64,000 bases of DNA from Maribellus maritimus (GTDB lineage: Bacteria; Bacteroidota; Bacteroidia; Bacteroidales; Prolixibacteraceae), in assembly GCF_022267315.1 (NCBI RefSeq), contig NZ_JAIKLE010000016.1, forward strand, positions 93,912 to 157,911, written 5' to 3'. The number at the start of each line of letters is the position of its first letter. Position 1 is the first letter of the stretch. The notes under the pieces were generated by a model, which worked only from the letters and a program-made list of their open reading frames with translations, was not told the DNA's origin and did not search any database. Positions 37,203 through 47,281 of this stretch are shown piece by piece. The translations under genes were made by a program, and so were the position numbers.

Positions 37203-39764
37203 ATGCAAGGAAAAAATCTACTTCTTTTCTTATTGGCAATTTTGCTAATAAACGGGAAAATTATTGCCCAAAACGAACCGGTTACCACAGCTAATTATCG
37301 CCTGGCAGAACGCTTCTCTCCGGAAAAAATAAAACGAATGGTGTTTAGTACTTCGGTAGATCCCAATTGGTTAGAAACCGGAGACAAATTCTGGTATTCT
37401 TATAAAACATCTGAAGGCGAATTCTTCTATTTGGTTGATTTAGATAAAAAAACAAAAACAGCTCTTTTTGATAATGATAAAATGGCTGCGATGCTAACCC
37501 GGATAACAAAAGACCCGTACGATGGAAAACATCTGCCACCCATAAAACCAAAATTCAAAAAAAACGACACTGTTTTTCAATTTGACGTAACAAGTTCTCA
37601 GGACGAAGAAAAAGAAAAAGTAGAAGAAAGTTCTTCTGAAAAAAAGGATTCAACCCAAACAGATGCCGGCAAAAAGCCAAAAAAGGAAAAGCCGAAAAAG
37701 AAAGTTTTTCATTTTGAATACAACATTGCGAGCGGCGAATTATACGAACAGGAAGACTGGAAAGAGGAAAAAAAGCATCCGTCGTGGGCATCCATTTCAC
37801 CCGACAGTTCGTACGTAGTTTTTGCCCGCGACTACAATCTGTATTGGATGGATAGAGAAAACTTTCTGAAAGCATTGGAAGAAGAGGAAGATAAAAAGGA
37901 CTCCACCATTGTTGAACATCAGCTTACTACCGACGGCGAAAAAAATTATGCTTTTGGAGGCGGCTACACTCCAAAAGAAAATGATGATGAAAAAACCATA
38001 AAAAAAGAAAGCGAGAAACGCAGGGGTGCTTATATTTTGTGGTCGCCGGATTCGAAGAAATTTGCACTGGAACGCAACGACAGTCGCAAAGTAAAAGCAC
38101 TGTGGGTAATTAACGTGTTGAACCAGCCACGACCGGATCTGGAAACCTACAAATACCAAATGCCGGGCGAAAAAGAAGCGCCGCAAGCCGAACTCTGGGT
38201 TTTTGATATGGATAAAAAAGAGGGCGAACAAATTGATGTTTCTGCTTTTGCCGACCAAACCTTAAACATTTGCCGGGCTAACTTAAGCAACAAAGAAAGG
38301 ATAAAAGACTACATTCCGCGCAAATGGCTTGCAGAGTCATCAGATAAAATTTATTTCACCCGCACCAGTCGCGATTTACATAAAATTGATGTTTGTGTTG
38401 CCAATACAGAAAACGGTGAGGTTAAAACTCTTGTTGAGGAGCGACTAAATACCTATGTTGAAATCCAGGATCCTCACTTGATTAATAACGGGAAGGAATT
38501 TATTCACTGGTCGGAACGCGACGGATGGGCTCACTTCTATTTGTATGATGGTGAAGGAAATTTGAAAAACCAGATTACTTCAGGTCCGTGGCACTGCAAC
38601 GAGATTTTAAAGGTAGATGAAAAAAACAGGGTAATCTATTTTACTGCCAACGCACTCGAAAAAGACGAGAATCCTTATTTCGAACATCTTTATAAAATAA
38701 ATTTCGATGGTTCGGGATTAACACTGCTCAACCCCGGAGATTTTAACCACAGCGCCGAAATGAGCGATTCGTACCGTTATTTTATTAATAATTTCTCAAG
38801 AGTAAACACTACTCCTGCATCAGAAATCAGAGATAACCAGGGGAAATTGGTAATGCAACTTGAAACGGCTGATTTGAGTAATCTTTTTGCTGCAGGTTAC
38901 AAATTTCCGGAAATTTTCAAAGCCAAAGCAGCTGACGGAATTACCGATATTTACGGTGTTATGTATAAACCTTTCGATTTTGACTCTACCAAACTTTATC
39001 CGGTTTTGGAATACGTTTACCCTGGCCCGCAAACCGAAGCGGTAAATACCTCGTTTTCATCAAGAATGGACAGAACCGATCGTTTTGCTCAGCTGGGTTT
39101 TGTTATCGTAACACTTGGAAACCGCGGTGGACATCCCAGCCGCTCAAAATGGTATCATAATTACGGATACAACGACTTGCGCGATTACGGATTGGCCGAC
39201 AAAAAATATGTACTGGAACAATTGGCCGATCAACATAAATACATTGATATTGAAAAAGTGGGAATTTCCGGCCATTCCGGCGGAGGTTTTATGTCAACAG
39301 CAGCACTCCTGCAATATCCCGATTTTTACAAAGTTGCCGTTTCTTCTGCCGGAAACCATGAAAATAACATCTACAACCGTTGGTGGAGCGAAAAACATCA
39401 CGGCGTGAAGGAAGAAATCGATGATAAAGGTGAATCAAAATTTATCTACGATATTGAAAAGAACTCGGAACTGGCCAAAAACCTGAAAGGAAAGTTGCTT
39501 CTGGTAACCGGCGACATGGATAATAATGTTCATCCCGGGAATACTATCCGCATGGCAAACGCATTGATGAAAGCAAAAAAACGTTTCGACTTTTTTATTA
39601 TGCCCGGACAGCGACACGGGTTTGGCGACTACACAGAATACTTTTTCTGGCTAAAGGCTGACTATTTCTGCAAACACCTCATCGGTGATTATTCTATTAG
39701 CACCGACATTTTTGAGATGCGCCGCGAAACCAAAATGACACCAAGTAAAAAACGTTCAGAATGA
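37203..39764 (+). CDS. S9-family (DPP-IV-type) prolyl oligopeptidase
   Basis: 853 aa with a signal peptide (about 1-22, ending IIAQ). An eight-bladed DPPIV_N propeller covers about 60-590 and includes a lysine/glutamate-rich insertion near 130-170 (EKEKVEESSSEKKD). The alpha/beta-hydrolase domain has the nucleophile motif GISGHSGGG (Ser692), Asp773 in GDMDNNVHPG and His805 in GQRHGF. Periplasmic enzymes of this type trim dipeptides from proteins and peptides. Single gene with a convergent terminator downstream. Confidence 0.94.
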   Translation: MQGKNLLLFLLAILLINGKIIAQNEPVTTANYRLAERFSPEKIKRMVFSTSVDPNWLETGDKFWYSYKTSEGEFFYLVDLDKKTKTALFDNDKMAAMLTRITKDPYDGKHLPPIKPKFKKNDTVFQFDVTSSQDEEKEKVEESSSEKKDSTQTDAGKKPKKEKPKKKVFHFEYNIASGELYEQEDWKEEKKHPSWASISPDSSYVVFARDYNLYWMDRENFLKALEEEEDKKDSTIVEHQLTTDGEKNYAFGGGYTPKENDDEKTIKKESEKRRGAYILWSPDSKKFALERNDSRKVKALWVINVLNQPRPDLETYKYQMPGEKEAPQAELWVFDMDKKEGEQIDVSAFADQTLNICRANLSNKERIKDYIPRKWLAESSDKIYFTRTSRDLHKIDVCVANTENGEVKTLVEERLNTYVEIQDPHLINNGKEFIHWSERDGWAHFYLYDGEGNLKNQITSGPWHCNEILKVDEKNRVIYFTANALEKDENPYFEHLYKINFDGSGLTLLNPGDFNHSAEMSDSYRYFINNFSRVNTTPASEIRDNQGKLVMQLETADLSNLFAAGYKFPEIFKAKAADGITDIYGVMYKPFDFDSTKLYPVLEYVYPGPQTEAVNTSFSSRMDRTDRFAQLGFVIVTLGNRGGHPSRSKWYHNYGYNDLRDYGLADKKYVLEQLADQHKYIDIEKVGISGHSGGGFMSTAALLQYPDFYKVAVSSAGNHENNIYNRWWSEKHHGVKEEIDDKGESKFIYDIEKNSELAKNLKGKLLLVTGDMDNNVHPGNTIRMANALMKAKKRFDFFIMPGQRHGFGDYTEYFFWLKADYFCKHLIGDYSISTDIFEMRRETKMTPSKKRSE

Positions 39765-39783
39765 CCAACAAATAAAATCTTCC

Positions 39784-39807
39784 AGGTTTGCGAAACCTTG
39801 AAGGTTT
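39784..39807. repeat. Short AGGTTT hairpin/repeat
   Basis: AGGTTT-gcg-AAACCT followed by a further AGGTTT (39784-39807). It may be a small interspersed element or a secondary terminator; only one copy is seen here. Confidence 0.25.
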
Positions 39808-39842
39808 AAAAATTCATTCTGATATTACACCAAACTTAACTA

Positions 39843-39876
39843 AAAAGGATGCTTTCAATAAAGATCGCATCCTTTT
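39843..39876. terminator. Bidirectional terminator between convergent genes
   Basis: A perfect 10-bp stem (39843-39852 / 39867-39876, 14-nt loop) with T-rich tracts on both sides, placed between the S9 peptidase (plus) and the CzcA-like pump (minus). Confidence 0.85.
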
Positions 39877-39883
39877 CTCCTTC

Positions 39884-42800
39884 TTAAAATCTCCGTTCAA
39901 CTCCCCCCTCTGTTGTTATAATTTTTTTACTGTTTTTTCGTTTTTCTACCCAATAATAAACAATGGGTAAAACCATTAAGGTTAAAAGTGTTGAAGTAAT
40001 CAAACCTCCAATTACCACCGTTGCCAATGGTCGTTGAACTTCTGAACCCGGACCGGTATTAAATGCCATTGGAATAAAGCCTAAACTGGCTACCAAAGCG
40101 GTCATTAAAACCGGACGCAGACGATCAGCTGCTCCTTCAATAATTAATTTTTTTAACTCTCCTTTTTTCTCTTTTCTTATTTGGTTGATATGATCAATCA
40201 GAACAATCCCGTTTAAAACGGCCACTCCAAACAATGCAACAAAACCAATACTTGCCGAAACCGACAAATACATGCCACGCAGCCAAAGCAGGAAAATTCC
40301 TCCCGACAATGCAAATGGCAGGTTCAGCAGAATAAGAATCGCATATTTCATTTTGCCAAAATTCAAATACAACAAACCGATGATGATAAAAATAGACAAA
40401 GGTACTACCAGCATTAAGTGACGCATTGCGCGACGCTGATTTTCAAAAGTTCCGCCATATTCAATAAAATAGCCGGCTGGAATATTTGCCTTTTGCATAA
40501 TTTCATTTTGAAGATTGGCAACATAACTCCCCAGATCAATATCTTTTATATTGATTCCGACAATTAAACGCCGCCATCCATTTTCACGTTGAATTTCGCG
40601 GGGACCTTCCTGCAAGGCAATTTTCGCGACCCGTTTTAACGGAACATAATCGCCGTTAGGAAGATGCACCGGCACATCCTGAATTTTATGCAACTGGTCA
40701 CGAATATCTTCAGGGTAACGTACGGCAATTCCAAAACGCCGCTGTCCTTCGTAAAGCTGACTCACTTCCTGTCCTCCAATTCCCGCTTCAATCACCTTTT
40801 GAACGTCGTTCACATTCAAACCAAACGAAGCTACTGCTTCGCGGTCAATCTCGACAGTTAAATAGGGTTGGCCAACCGTTTGTTCCACATAAAAATTATC
40901 GGTTCCATCCAGCTCGGGCAAAAGCGTTGAAATATTCTCTCCAATCTGGCTAAGAACATCCAAATCTTCACCATAAATTTTCACAGCCAAATCCGATTTT
41001 ACACCGCTGGTCAACTCATCAACACGCATTGCAATCGGTTGTGTAAAATTATAAACAAGTCCGGGTTCCGTCTGCAAATACGGTTCAATCTGCGAAACAA
41101 TATCTTCCTTTGCTATTCCTTCTCGCCATTCCTCGGTTGGTTTCAAAATAACCCAAACATCGGTTTGGTGAACCCCCATCCAGTCGTTAGCTAAATCGGA
41201 ACGCCCGGTTTTTGGAACGACCGTCTGAATTTCAGGGATATTTTGAACCAATTTCCCAGCCAGCCAATTGGCATTTTCAATCGATTCATTCAGTGTCACC
41301 GACGGCATTCGAACCTGTTCAATAAGAATGGAACCTTCGTCCAGTTCAGGAATAAACTCGGTTCCCAAACGCGTCATCAAAAAAACCGAAGCTGCAAAAA
41401 TCATCCCTGCAACCGAGGCCACAAGCCATTTTTTATCCATATAAGTTCCCAGCGATTTTGTATAACGCGGCTTCAAAAAATTAATGAGATAATTTTTGCG
41501 AACTTTTACTCCTTTCCGAAAAACGATAGCCGAAATAGCGGGCACAAAAATCAGCGCCAAAAGCAGGGAGCCTAAAACAGCCGCCGCTACTGTAATTGCC
41601 ATCGGCCTGAACAGAATACCTTCCATCCCGCTAAAAGTCATAATCGGAACATACACCATCAGAATAATCAGCACTCCAAAGAAAATGGGCCGCACCACCT
41701 GCTGTGCCGACTTTCGTATAATTTCATCTTTGTTTTTGCCCTTTTCTTTCTGAAGTCCGTGGACAATATTTTCCACCATCACAACCGAACCGTCAACCAC
41801 CATACCAAAGTCGATGGCTCCCAAACTCATCAGGTTTGCAGCCAGTCCAAATTCGCGCATCCCAATAAAAGCAAACAGCATGGAAAGAGGAATAACCATC
41901 GCCACAATCAGCGCTCCCGAAATTTCGCCAAGCAGAAGCAAAAGCACAACAATAACTAGAAATCCACCTTCAACCAAGTTAGTTGAAATCGTTTCAGTAG
42001 TTCTGCTAATTAAATCCGACTGGTCGTAAAATTTTTCAATTTTCACACCTTCTGGAAGATTTTGATTGATGTTATCAATTTTTTCTTCAATTGCCGAAAT
42101 CACTTTTCTTCCGTTACCTCCGCGAAGCATCATCACAATTCCGGTTACAATTTCACCTTTTCCATCCTGAGTAACGCCTCCCTGCCGGATTTGCGTCCCA
42201 ATTTCAACACTGGCCACATCCTTTATAAATACCGGCTTATTGTTGATGTTTGTGATGATAATATTTTCAACGTCCTCCACTTTATTAATTTGTCCAACAC
42301 CCCGGATAATAAACTGCTCGCCGTTATGTTCCAAAAAGTTCCCTCCGGAAACACTGTTATTGTTCGCAATTGCATCCAACACTTCCGAAATGCCAATTCC
42401 AAACATTCGCAAACGACCGGGTTGAACAACCACATTGTATTGTTTTACAAATCCGCCAAATGAATTAATCTCAGTCACTCCCTTCACAACTTTCAACTGA
42501 GGAGCTATTAACCAATCCTGAATTTCGCGTAATTCAGTAAGTGAATAATTTTCACCGCGAACAACATATTGATAAATTTCGCCGAGTGCCGTTGTAATCG
42601 GCCCCAACTGCGGACTGGAAACATCGGGCGGAAGCTCGTCGGTTATCGATTGCAAACGCTGGCTTACCATCTGGCGGGCAAAATAAATGTCGGTTTTTTC
42701 TTCAAATTCAACCGTAACCGCTGATAATCCAAATTGTGAAATGGAACGCACTTCAGCAACATCGGGAAGTCCGTTCATTGCAGTTTCAATCGGGTAACTT

Positions 42801-42994
42801 ACCAATTTTTCCACATCGTAAGGAGAGTAACGTCCTGCTTTGGTAATCACCAGAACCTGAACCGGCGTTACATCGGGTAATGAATTTATGGGTAATTGAA
42901 TCAGCGAGAAATATCCGCCCACAGCCATCAGAATAACCAGCGAAAGGGCTACAAATTTCTGCCGAACACTAAATGTGATAATATCTTTAAGCAT
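39884..42994 (-). CDS. czcA: CzcA-like heavy-metal efflux RND pump
   Basis: 1036 aa from the internal ATG at 42994 (MLKDIITFSVRQ). The upstream ATG at 43027 overlaps the adaptor gene and adds an untypical hydrophilic leader. Twelve helices and two porter loops. The TM4 motif GAIDFGMVVDGSVVMVEN is the DFG-x3-DG form of divalent-cation pumps (Co, Zn, Cd, Ni) and differs from the copper/silver form. LDEGSILIEQVRMPS and the C-half GVAVLNGIVLIDHIN are also typical. Last gene of a czcC-czcB-czcA-like operon (44231-45472, 43014-44210, this). The precise metal is an inference from motif class. Confidence 0.92.
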   Translation of the reverse strand: MLKDIITFSVRQKFVALSLVILMAVGGYFSLIQLPINSLPDVTPVQVLVITKAGRYSPYDVEKLVSYPIETAMNGLPDVAEVRSISQFGLSAVTVEFEEKTDIYFARQMVSQRLQSITDELPPDVSSPQLGPITTALGEIYQYVVRGENYSLTELREIQDWLIAPQLKVVKGVTEINSFGGFVKQYNVVVQPGRLRMFGIGISEVLDAIANNNSVSGGNFLEHNGEQFIIRGVGQINKVEDVENIIITNINNKPVFIKDVASVEIGTQIRQGGVTQDGKGEIVTGIVMMLRGGNGRKVISAIEEKIDNINQNLPEGVKIEKFYDQSDLISRTTETISTNLVEGGFLVIVVLLLLLGEISGALIVAMVIPLSMLFAFIGMREFGLAANLMSLGAIDFGMVVDGSVVMVENIVHGLQKEKGKNKDEIIRKSAQQVVRPIFFGVLIILMVYVPIMTFSGMEGILFRPMAITVAAAVLGSLLLALIFVPAISAIVFRKGVKVRKNYLINFLKPRYTKSLGTYMDKKWLVASVAGMIFAASVFLMTRLGTEFIPELDEGSILIEQVRMPSVTLNESIENANWLAGKLVQNIPEIQTVVPKTGRSDLANDWMGVHQTDVWVILKPTEEWREGIAKEDIVSQIEPYLQTEPGLVYNFTQPIAMRVDELTSGVKSDLAVKIYGEDLDVLSQIGENISTLLPELDGTDNFYVEQTVGQPYLTVEIDREAVASFGLNVNDVQKVIEAGIGGQEVSQLYEGQRRFGIAVRYPEDIRDQLHKIQDVPVHLPNGDYVPLKRVAKIALQEGPREIQRENGWRRLIVGINIKDIDLGSYVANLQNEIMQKANIPAGYFIEYGGTFENQRRAMRHLMLVVPLSIFIIIGLLYLNFGKMKYAILILLNLPFALSGGIFLLWLRGMYLSVSASIGFVALFGVAVLNGIVLIDHINQIRKEKKGELKKLIIEGAADRLRPVLMTALVASLGFIPMAFNTGPGSEVQRPLATVVIGGLITSTLLTLMVLPIVYYWVEKRKNSKKIITTEGGVERRF

Positions 42995-43013
42995 TTTATT
43001 TTCTTTTTCCGGA

Positions 43014-44210
43014 TTATTCTTCAGCAATAATATCGAACCTGGAAAGCGCTTTTAAGCTGAAAACATTGGAAACAGCTACATCTTCGCCATTTTTCAGCCC
43101 GCTGTTTACAAATACATACTGGTCTCTGATTTCGGAAACTTCGATGGGACGCTTCTCATAAATTCCGTTTCCTTTTTGCACAAATACAATCGCCTGGTTG
43201 CCGTCGTAGGTAAGTGCTTCAACCGGAATTGCAATCGTCTCTTTTTGCGAAGAAGTGACAATCGACAAACGAACGTTCTCGCCCGGTTTTGGCCAGCCAG
43301 CAGAAGTTGGGACAACAATATTAGCAATTACCGAGCGGCTGCTTTCGTCTAACCCGGGATTGATCGATGTGATGCGTGCATTCAGTAAATTTTCCTGTTT
43401 CTCCCGTTTTGAAACAGCAACCGAATCTCCAACGGTGATAAGCCGGGCGTCATCAGGAGATAAATATGCACGAATTAAAACTTCACGTGTGTCCAACACC
43501 CGGGATAAATTTTCAAGTGCATTTACCGATTGCCCCAGTTCCACAAAATTTTTCTCAACAACACCATCAATCGGTGAATAAATTTTTAATACAGGATCAA
43601 TATTTTCTCCCTTTGTAAAAAGATTGATTTCATGGTCTGAGACACCGACTGCTTTCAGCCTTGAATAAGCTGCACGAGAAGAGGCTGTTGCCCTGTCAAA
43701 TTCTGCAGTGGCTCTTTCCAGTTCATTTGCAGAAGTTATTGTCTCTTCAACTAGCTGCTTTAAACGCGTTAAGCGATTGGTCTGAAAACGCTCCTCAGCA
43801 AATGCCTGTAAATATTCCGAAACCAGATTCCCAAATTCAAGACTTTGAATTTCAAATAATACATCGCCTCTTTTTACCCAACTCCCTTCAAATTTATACA
43901 CTTCATGAATCTGTCCGTTTATCGGAGTGCTAATAATACTGGCGTGATTGGGCGCCTGAAAAACCACACCGGGAGCAACAACCGAGTAATCAATAAAATT
44001 ATTGGTAACCTGTACGGTTTTTATTGTTAGCTCCGATTGCTCTTTGTCTGACAGTTGAATGAGATTGTTGCCCACGTCTTCTGTTTTTAAAGAAGGAGGC
44101 AATTCTGTTTGCTGAGAAACTTCACCAGAATCCTTTTTGCTTTCTGAACCGCAGGAAAAAAATAACACTGTGATTCCAAATAATAATAAAGCAGTAATTT
44201 TATTTTTCAT
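43014..44210 (-). CDS. czcB: CzcB-like periplasmic adaptor lipoprotein
   Basis: 398 aa from the ATG at 44210, which places a lipoprotein signal correctly (MKNKITALLL, lipobox FFSC). The ORF could extend seven residues upstream. Order: barrel-sandwich half (ISTPINGQIHEVYK), coiled-coil hairpin (about 130-190), second half (IYSPIDGVVEKNF), beta-barrel (NARITSINPGLDESSR) and membrane-proximal domain. There is no N-terminal metal-binding extension, unlike the adaptor at 60502. Links the CzcC-like and CzcA-like partners. Confidence 0.92.
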   Translation of the reverse strand: MKNKITALLLFGITVLFFSCGSESKKDSGEVSQQTELPPSLKTEDVGNNLIQLSDKEQSELTIKTVQVTNNFIDYSVVAPGVVFQAPNHASIISTPINGQIHEVYKFEGSWVKRGDVLFEIQSLEFGNLVSEYLQAFAEERFQTNRLTRLKQLVEETITSANELERATAEFDRATASSRAAYSRLKAVGVSDHEINLFTKGENIDPVLKIYSPIDGVVEKNFVELGQSVNALENLSRVLDTREVLIRAYLSPDDARLITVGDSVAVSKREKQENLLNARITSINPGLDESSRSVIANIVVPTSAGWPKPGENVRLSIVTSSQKETIAIPVEALTYDGNQAIVFVQKGNGIYEKRPIEVSEIRDQYVFVNSGLKNGEDVAVSNVFSLKALSRFDIIAEE

Positions 44211-44230
44211 TGTTCCTTTGATTTTTTTCA

Positions 44231-45472
44231 CTAATAGACTAAATCTTCTTCCAGGTATTTTTCGAGGCTAACCAATTGAAGGTAGTAATCACGCAGGGCG
44301 GTGAGGTAACGCTGTTCACTTGCCAGATAGGTCTGTTGGGCATTAAGCAGGTTTAGTAAATCCACCTCACCCAACTGGTATGCTTTTAAAGTCAGACTCT
44401 GTAAAAGAGAAGCTTTTTCTTTCATGGTTTCGTTGTACCTCTTAATTATTGAGCGGCTAACAGAGTAATTGTGCCATGCATATTCAATTTGCTTTTTTGT
44501 GTTGAGCCTGATTTCCTGTTGTTTCCAGCGAATCTCATCCTGCCGTGCCAGCGCGGTATTTATTTTTCCTTTTTGTTCCAAAGGATACCAGATTGGTATT
44601 CGAAGCCCCACTTCAAAACCTTTAAAATTATACCCTGAACCATAATCCTGCTTGTACAAATTCAAACGAATGTCAGGAAGAATGTTACTTTTTGCTTCCT
44701 TTATATAAAAGTCAGCAGCTTGCAACTGGTGTTCAGTAGCCAAAAAATCGGGCTGCTTTTCCTGCACTGCGAGCGTCATTATTTGAGAGATCTCAATATC
44801 AGATGCCCGAAGCGTATCCGAAAACCCGACGGAGTATTTCTGATCTTCAACCGGTAACCCCATGGCATAAAACAATCCATATCTTGCTTTATGCAGTATC
44901 CACTGTGTCTGATCCAAATCATTTTTCGCCTCTTCCAGCCGAAGCTCTGCATTTGCTAAATCAATCCCATTTCCCATACCGGTTTCAAATTTGGTATAAA
45001 CGGCATTGTATAACTCTTGCGCCAGTTTTAACTGATTCTGCATCGAGTTCTGTAAATAAAGCGCGTACAAAACTTCAACATAATAGCTTTTCACTTCAGC
45101 TTTAATCTCATTCTCTCTTGAATTTATCTGAAGTTCCAAAGATTTTACTTCCTCAGCCAGCGCTTTTAAACGATAAGAAGTAGTAAGCGGAAAATCTATT
45201 TCCTGCGAAATCGTAATTCTTCTCTCATCAAAAACATCACCCGGCCCGGAAGCAATTCCTTCTTTAAAATAGCTAATCTCGGGCGAAGATATTCCGGTTT
45301 CTGTCCGCCAAAGATTTTCTTTTTGTTTTAACTGTGCATACAATTGCTGTAGCTCAGCATTTCTGTCAAACGCCGATTCAACCGCTCCTTTTATGGTAAG
45401 CAAGCTGTCCTGAGCAAAACATTGAACAGAAAAAAACAAAAATCCGATTAGAAATATTTTTTGCTTATACAT
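44231..45472 (-). CDS. czcC: CzcC/TolC-like outer-membrane efflux protein
   Basis: 413 aa with a signal peptide (about 1-20, ending CFAQ). It shows the duplicated TolC coiled-coil architecture: NAELQQLYAQLKQKE in the first half and the matching TLKAYQLGEVDLLNLLNAQ in the second. First gene of the heavy-metal efflux operon. No metal-responsive regulator sits next to it. Confidence 0.92.
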   Translation of the reverse strand: MYKQKIFLIGFLFFSVQCFAQDSLLTIKGAVESAFDRNAELQQLYAQLKQKENLWRTETGISSPEISYFKEGIASGPGDVFDERRITISQEIDFPLTTSYRLKALAEEVKSLELQINSRENEIKAEVKSYYVEVLYALYLQNSMQNQLKLAQELYNAVYTKFETGMGNGIDLANAELRLEEAKNDLDQTQWILHKARYGLFYAMGLPVEDQKYSVGFSDTLRASDIEISQIMTLAVQEKQPDFLATEHQLQAADFYIKEAKSNILPDIRLNLYKQDYGSGYNFKGFEVGLRIPIWYPLEQKGKINTALARQDEIRWKQQEIRLNTKKQIEYAWHNYSVSRSIIKRYNETMKEKASLLQSLTLKAYQLGEVDLLNLLNAQQTYLASEQRYLTALRDYYLQLVSLEKYLEEDLVY

Positions 45473-45746
45473 GAATATTTTTTGGTTTTATATTAAGTTA
45501 CGGAAACAATCCGATATAATAACCTTATGTTTTAAATTAAGTTCAACAACCACACAAAATCGCTTATTGAAAAATTTGAAGATCCGATTCATAAATACTA
45601 TGACACGAATTGATATAAAAACTTGTTGTCTAAATCCAAAAAAATAAATCAAATTATCAAAATAGCCATAAACAACTGTAATACAACAACTAAAATATAG
45701 AATCATTTTCTTTAATAATTTAAATTCATTCATATGTAAATATTTG

Positions 45747-45754
45747 TATTTTTG
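45747..45754 (+). promoter_or_regulatory. Candidate -7 element of the Moco operon
   Basis: TATTTTTG (45747-45754) matches TAnnTTTG. Transcription would start near 45761, immediately before the first hairpin of the leader. No clear -33 TTG is visible. Between 45473 and 45746 I see no gene I can support. Confidence 0.45.
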
Positions 45755-45764
45755 CATTTATCAA

Positions 45765-45912
45765 TTCTTCACAGTCGGTTTTTGTGAAGAAGAGTCTCCG
45801 AGGCAAAAGACCTAAATAATTGTACGGTTTTCTGCCCGATGGGATGACCCGGAAACAGGTTATCCTCCCGAATCAGTCAGAAGACTGATGAATTGGAAAG
45901 GAGTCAGACTAA
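45765..45912 (+). ncRNA. Structured leader, probable Moco/Tuco-type riboswitch
   Basis: Several helices fold by eye. A perfect 9-bp hairpin (45765-45773 / 45783-45791) comes first. P1 (45793-45797 / 45906-45910) encloses three arms: 45802-45812 with 45826-45836 (one mismatch), a short GGG-atga-CCC hairpin (45841-45850), and a compound arm CUCC/GGAG (45865-45868 / 45900-45903) capped by a perfect 7-bp stem (45872-45878 / 45883-45889). The CCUCCC...GGAAAGGAG arm and the multibranched layout resemble what I recall of the Moco RNA motif, and the element precedes a complete run of Moco genes. Assignment to that family is unverified. Confidence 0.6.
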
Positions 45913-46015
45913 ACGAATGATGAATGCCTCATCAGAAAAATCTGTCTTCTTTTTGAAAGGTTGAAGTAAAAGACACGTAGATGACAGACATAAAACAATT
46001 TCGCTCAATGGCTTT

Positions 46016-46039
46016 TCTGAAAAAGTTTTTTCAGATTTT
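46016..46039 (+). terminator. Possible expression-platform terminator before moeA
   Basis: TCTGAAAA/TTTTCAGA form an 8-bp hairpin (46016-46035) followed by TTTT, about 66 bp upstream of moeA and about 100 bp after the structured leader. It is placed where a riboswitch-controlled terminator would be. Confidence 0.45.
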
Positions 46040-46105
46040 GCCCGGCGGCAACACTTCTTTTTGTGAAATTTATTCCGTAGTTTCATTCATCAATTCAACG
46101 AACAA

Positions 46106-47281
46106 ATGAACCAATTTGATAAAATTCAAACCACAATCGCGTCACTTCGCTTCATTACGAAAACAGAAGAAATTAATTTGACTGAAGCATTTTCCCGAAT
46201 TTTGCAGGAAGATATTGTGGCCGACATAAACATGCCGCCTTTCGACAAGTCGGCAATGGACGGTTACGCATGCCGATTTGAAGATGTGGGTCAGCCCATG
46301 AAAATGCTCGAAATAATAAGTGCCGGTAGTGTTCCTTCGAAAAAAATTGGGGAAAATGAGTGTTCTAAAATAATGACCGGTGCTGCTGTTCCGGAAGGTG
46401 CCGACTGTGTATTTAAAGTAGAAGACTCCGAACAGCTTGAAGGCGGAAAAGTGATTTGTACAAACCCCAAAACAGCAAAAAATATTTGTTATTTGGGTGA
46501 AGATTATAAAACCGGAGAAATCCTTATTTCAAAAGGAACCAAAATAAATGAATCGCATTTGGCAGTTTTGGCCGGAGCGGGCTACAGCCGGGTAAAAGTT
46601 GCCAGCCTTCCGAAAGTTGCCCTGGTAACAACTGGTTCTGAGTTGGTTGAACCTGATCAGGTTCCGCCTCCGGGAAAAATAAGAAACAGCAACGCATCAC
46701 AGGTTTCTGCGCAACTCAAAAAAATGGGAATTGAGGTGAATTATCTTGGTTTGGCTGCCGACGATTATCAAAAATTGTCGGATATAGTTAGCAGCGCACT
46801 TGAAAAATTTGACATTCTTATATTTACCGGTGGCGCTTCTGTAGGCGATTTTGATTTTATTCCACATATTCTGAAAGAACAAAACTTCTCAGTGCTTTGG
46901 GAAAGGTCGGGTTTGAAACCCGGAAATCCGATTACCGTTGCTCAAAAAGAAAACAAATATTGCATCGGACTTTCCGGAAATCCGGTTTCGTCGCTCGTGC
47001 AGTTTGAGTTTATTGCCAAGCCGCTGTTGTATAAACGAATGAACTGTAACTTTCAGCCAACAAGATTTAAAGCATTAATGGCTTCTGATTTTCACCGCAA
47101 AAAAGCCGACCGAGTAGCGGTTATTCCTGTAAAAATAAATAATGAAGGCGAAGTTGAAACTATTCCGTTTCACGGTTCTGCCCATATAAATTCGCTGGTT
47201 CAGGCCAATGCGTTAATGGAAGTCCCGCTGGGGCAATTCGAAATTCACAAGGGAGATTTTGTTTATGTTCGACCGATATAA
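46106..47281 (+). CDS. moeA: Molybdopterin molybdenumtransferase
   Basis: 391 aa, normal MoeA length. Conserved stretches: MPPFDKSAMDGYA, IMTGAAVPEGADCV, the MoCF-binding domain motifs VALVTTGSELVEP and LIFTGGASVGDFDF, and GLSGNPVSSLVQFE. MoeA inserts molybdate (or tungstate) into adenylylated molybdopterin. First gene of the cofactor operon; its 3' end overlaps the moaA start by 17 bp. Confidence 0.96.
   Translation: MNQFDKIQTTIASLRFITKTEEINLTEAFSRILQEDIVADINMPPFDKSAMDGYACRFEDVGQPMKMLEIISAGSVPSKKIGENECSKIMTGAAVPEGADCVFKVEDSEQLEGGKVICTNPKTAKNICYLGEDYKTGEILISKGTKINESHLAVLAGAGYSRVKVASLPKVALVTTGSELVEPDQVPPPGKIRNSNASQVSAQLKKMGIEVNYLGLAADDYQKLSDIVSSALEKFDILIFTGGASVGDFDFIPHILKEQNFSVLWERSGLKPGNPITVAQKENKYCIGLSGNPVSSLVQFEFIAKPLLYKRMNCNFQPTRFKALMASDFHRKKADRVAVIPVKINNEGEVETIPFHGSAHINSLVQANALMEVPLGQFEIHKGDFVYVRPI

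Noticed and set aside
45488..45757. 89-codon open frame on the minus strand between the czc-like operon and the Moco leader
   Set aside because: It is AT-rich, dominated by Phe/Ile/Lys/Tyr as expected of chance translation, has no domain or signal, and covers the region where two divergent promoters should lie.
45765..45912. Cobalamin riboswitch as the identity of the moeA leader
   Set aside because: No B12-box-like segment is present and the downstream genes are Moco genes.
45904..46086. 60-codon minus-strand frame inside the moeA leader
   Set aside because: It overlaps the structured leader and the hairpin before moeA, with no recognisable protein features.
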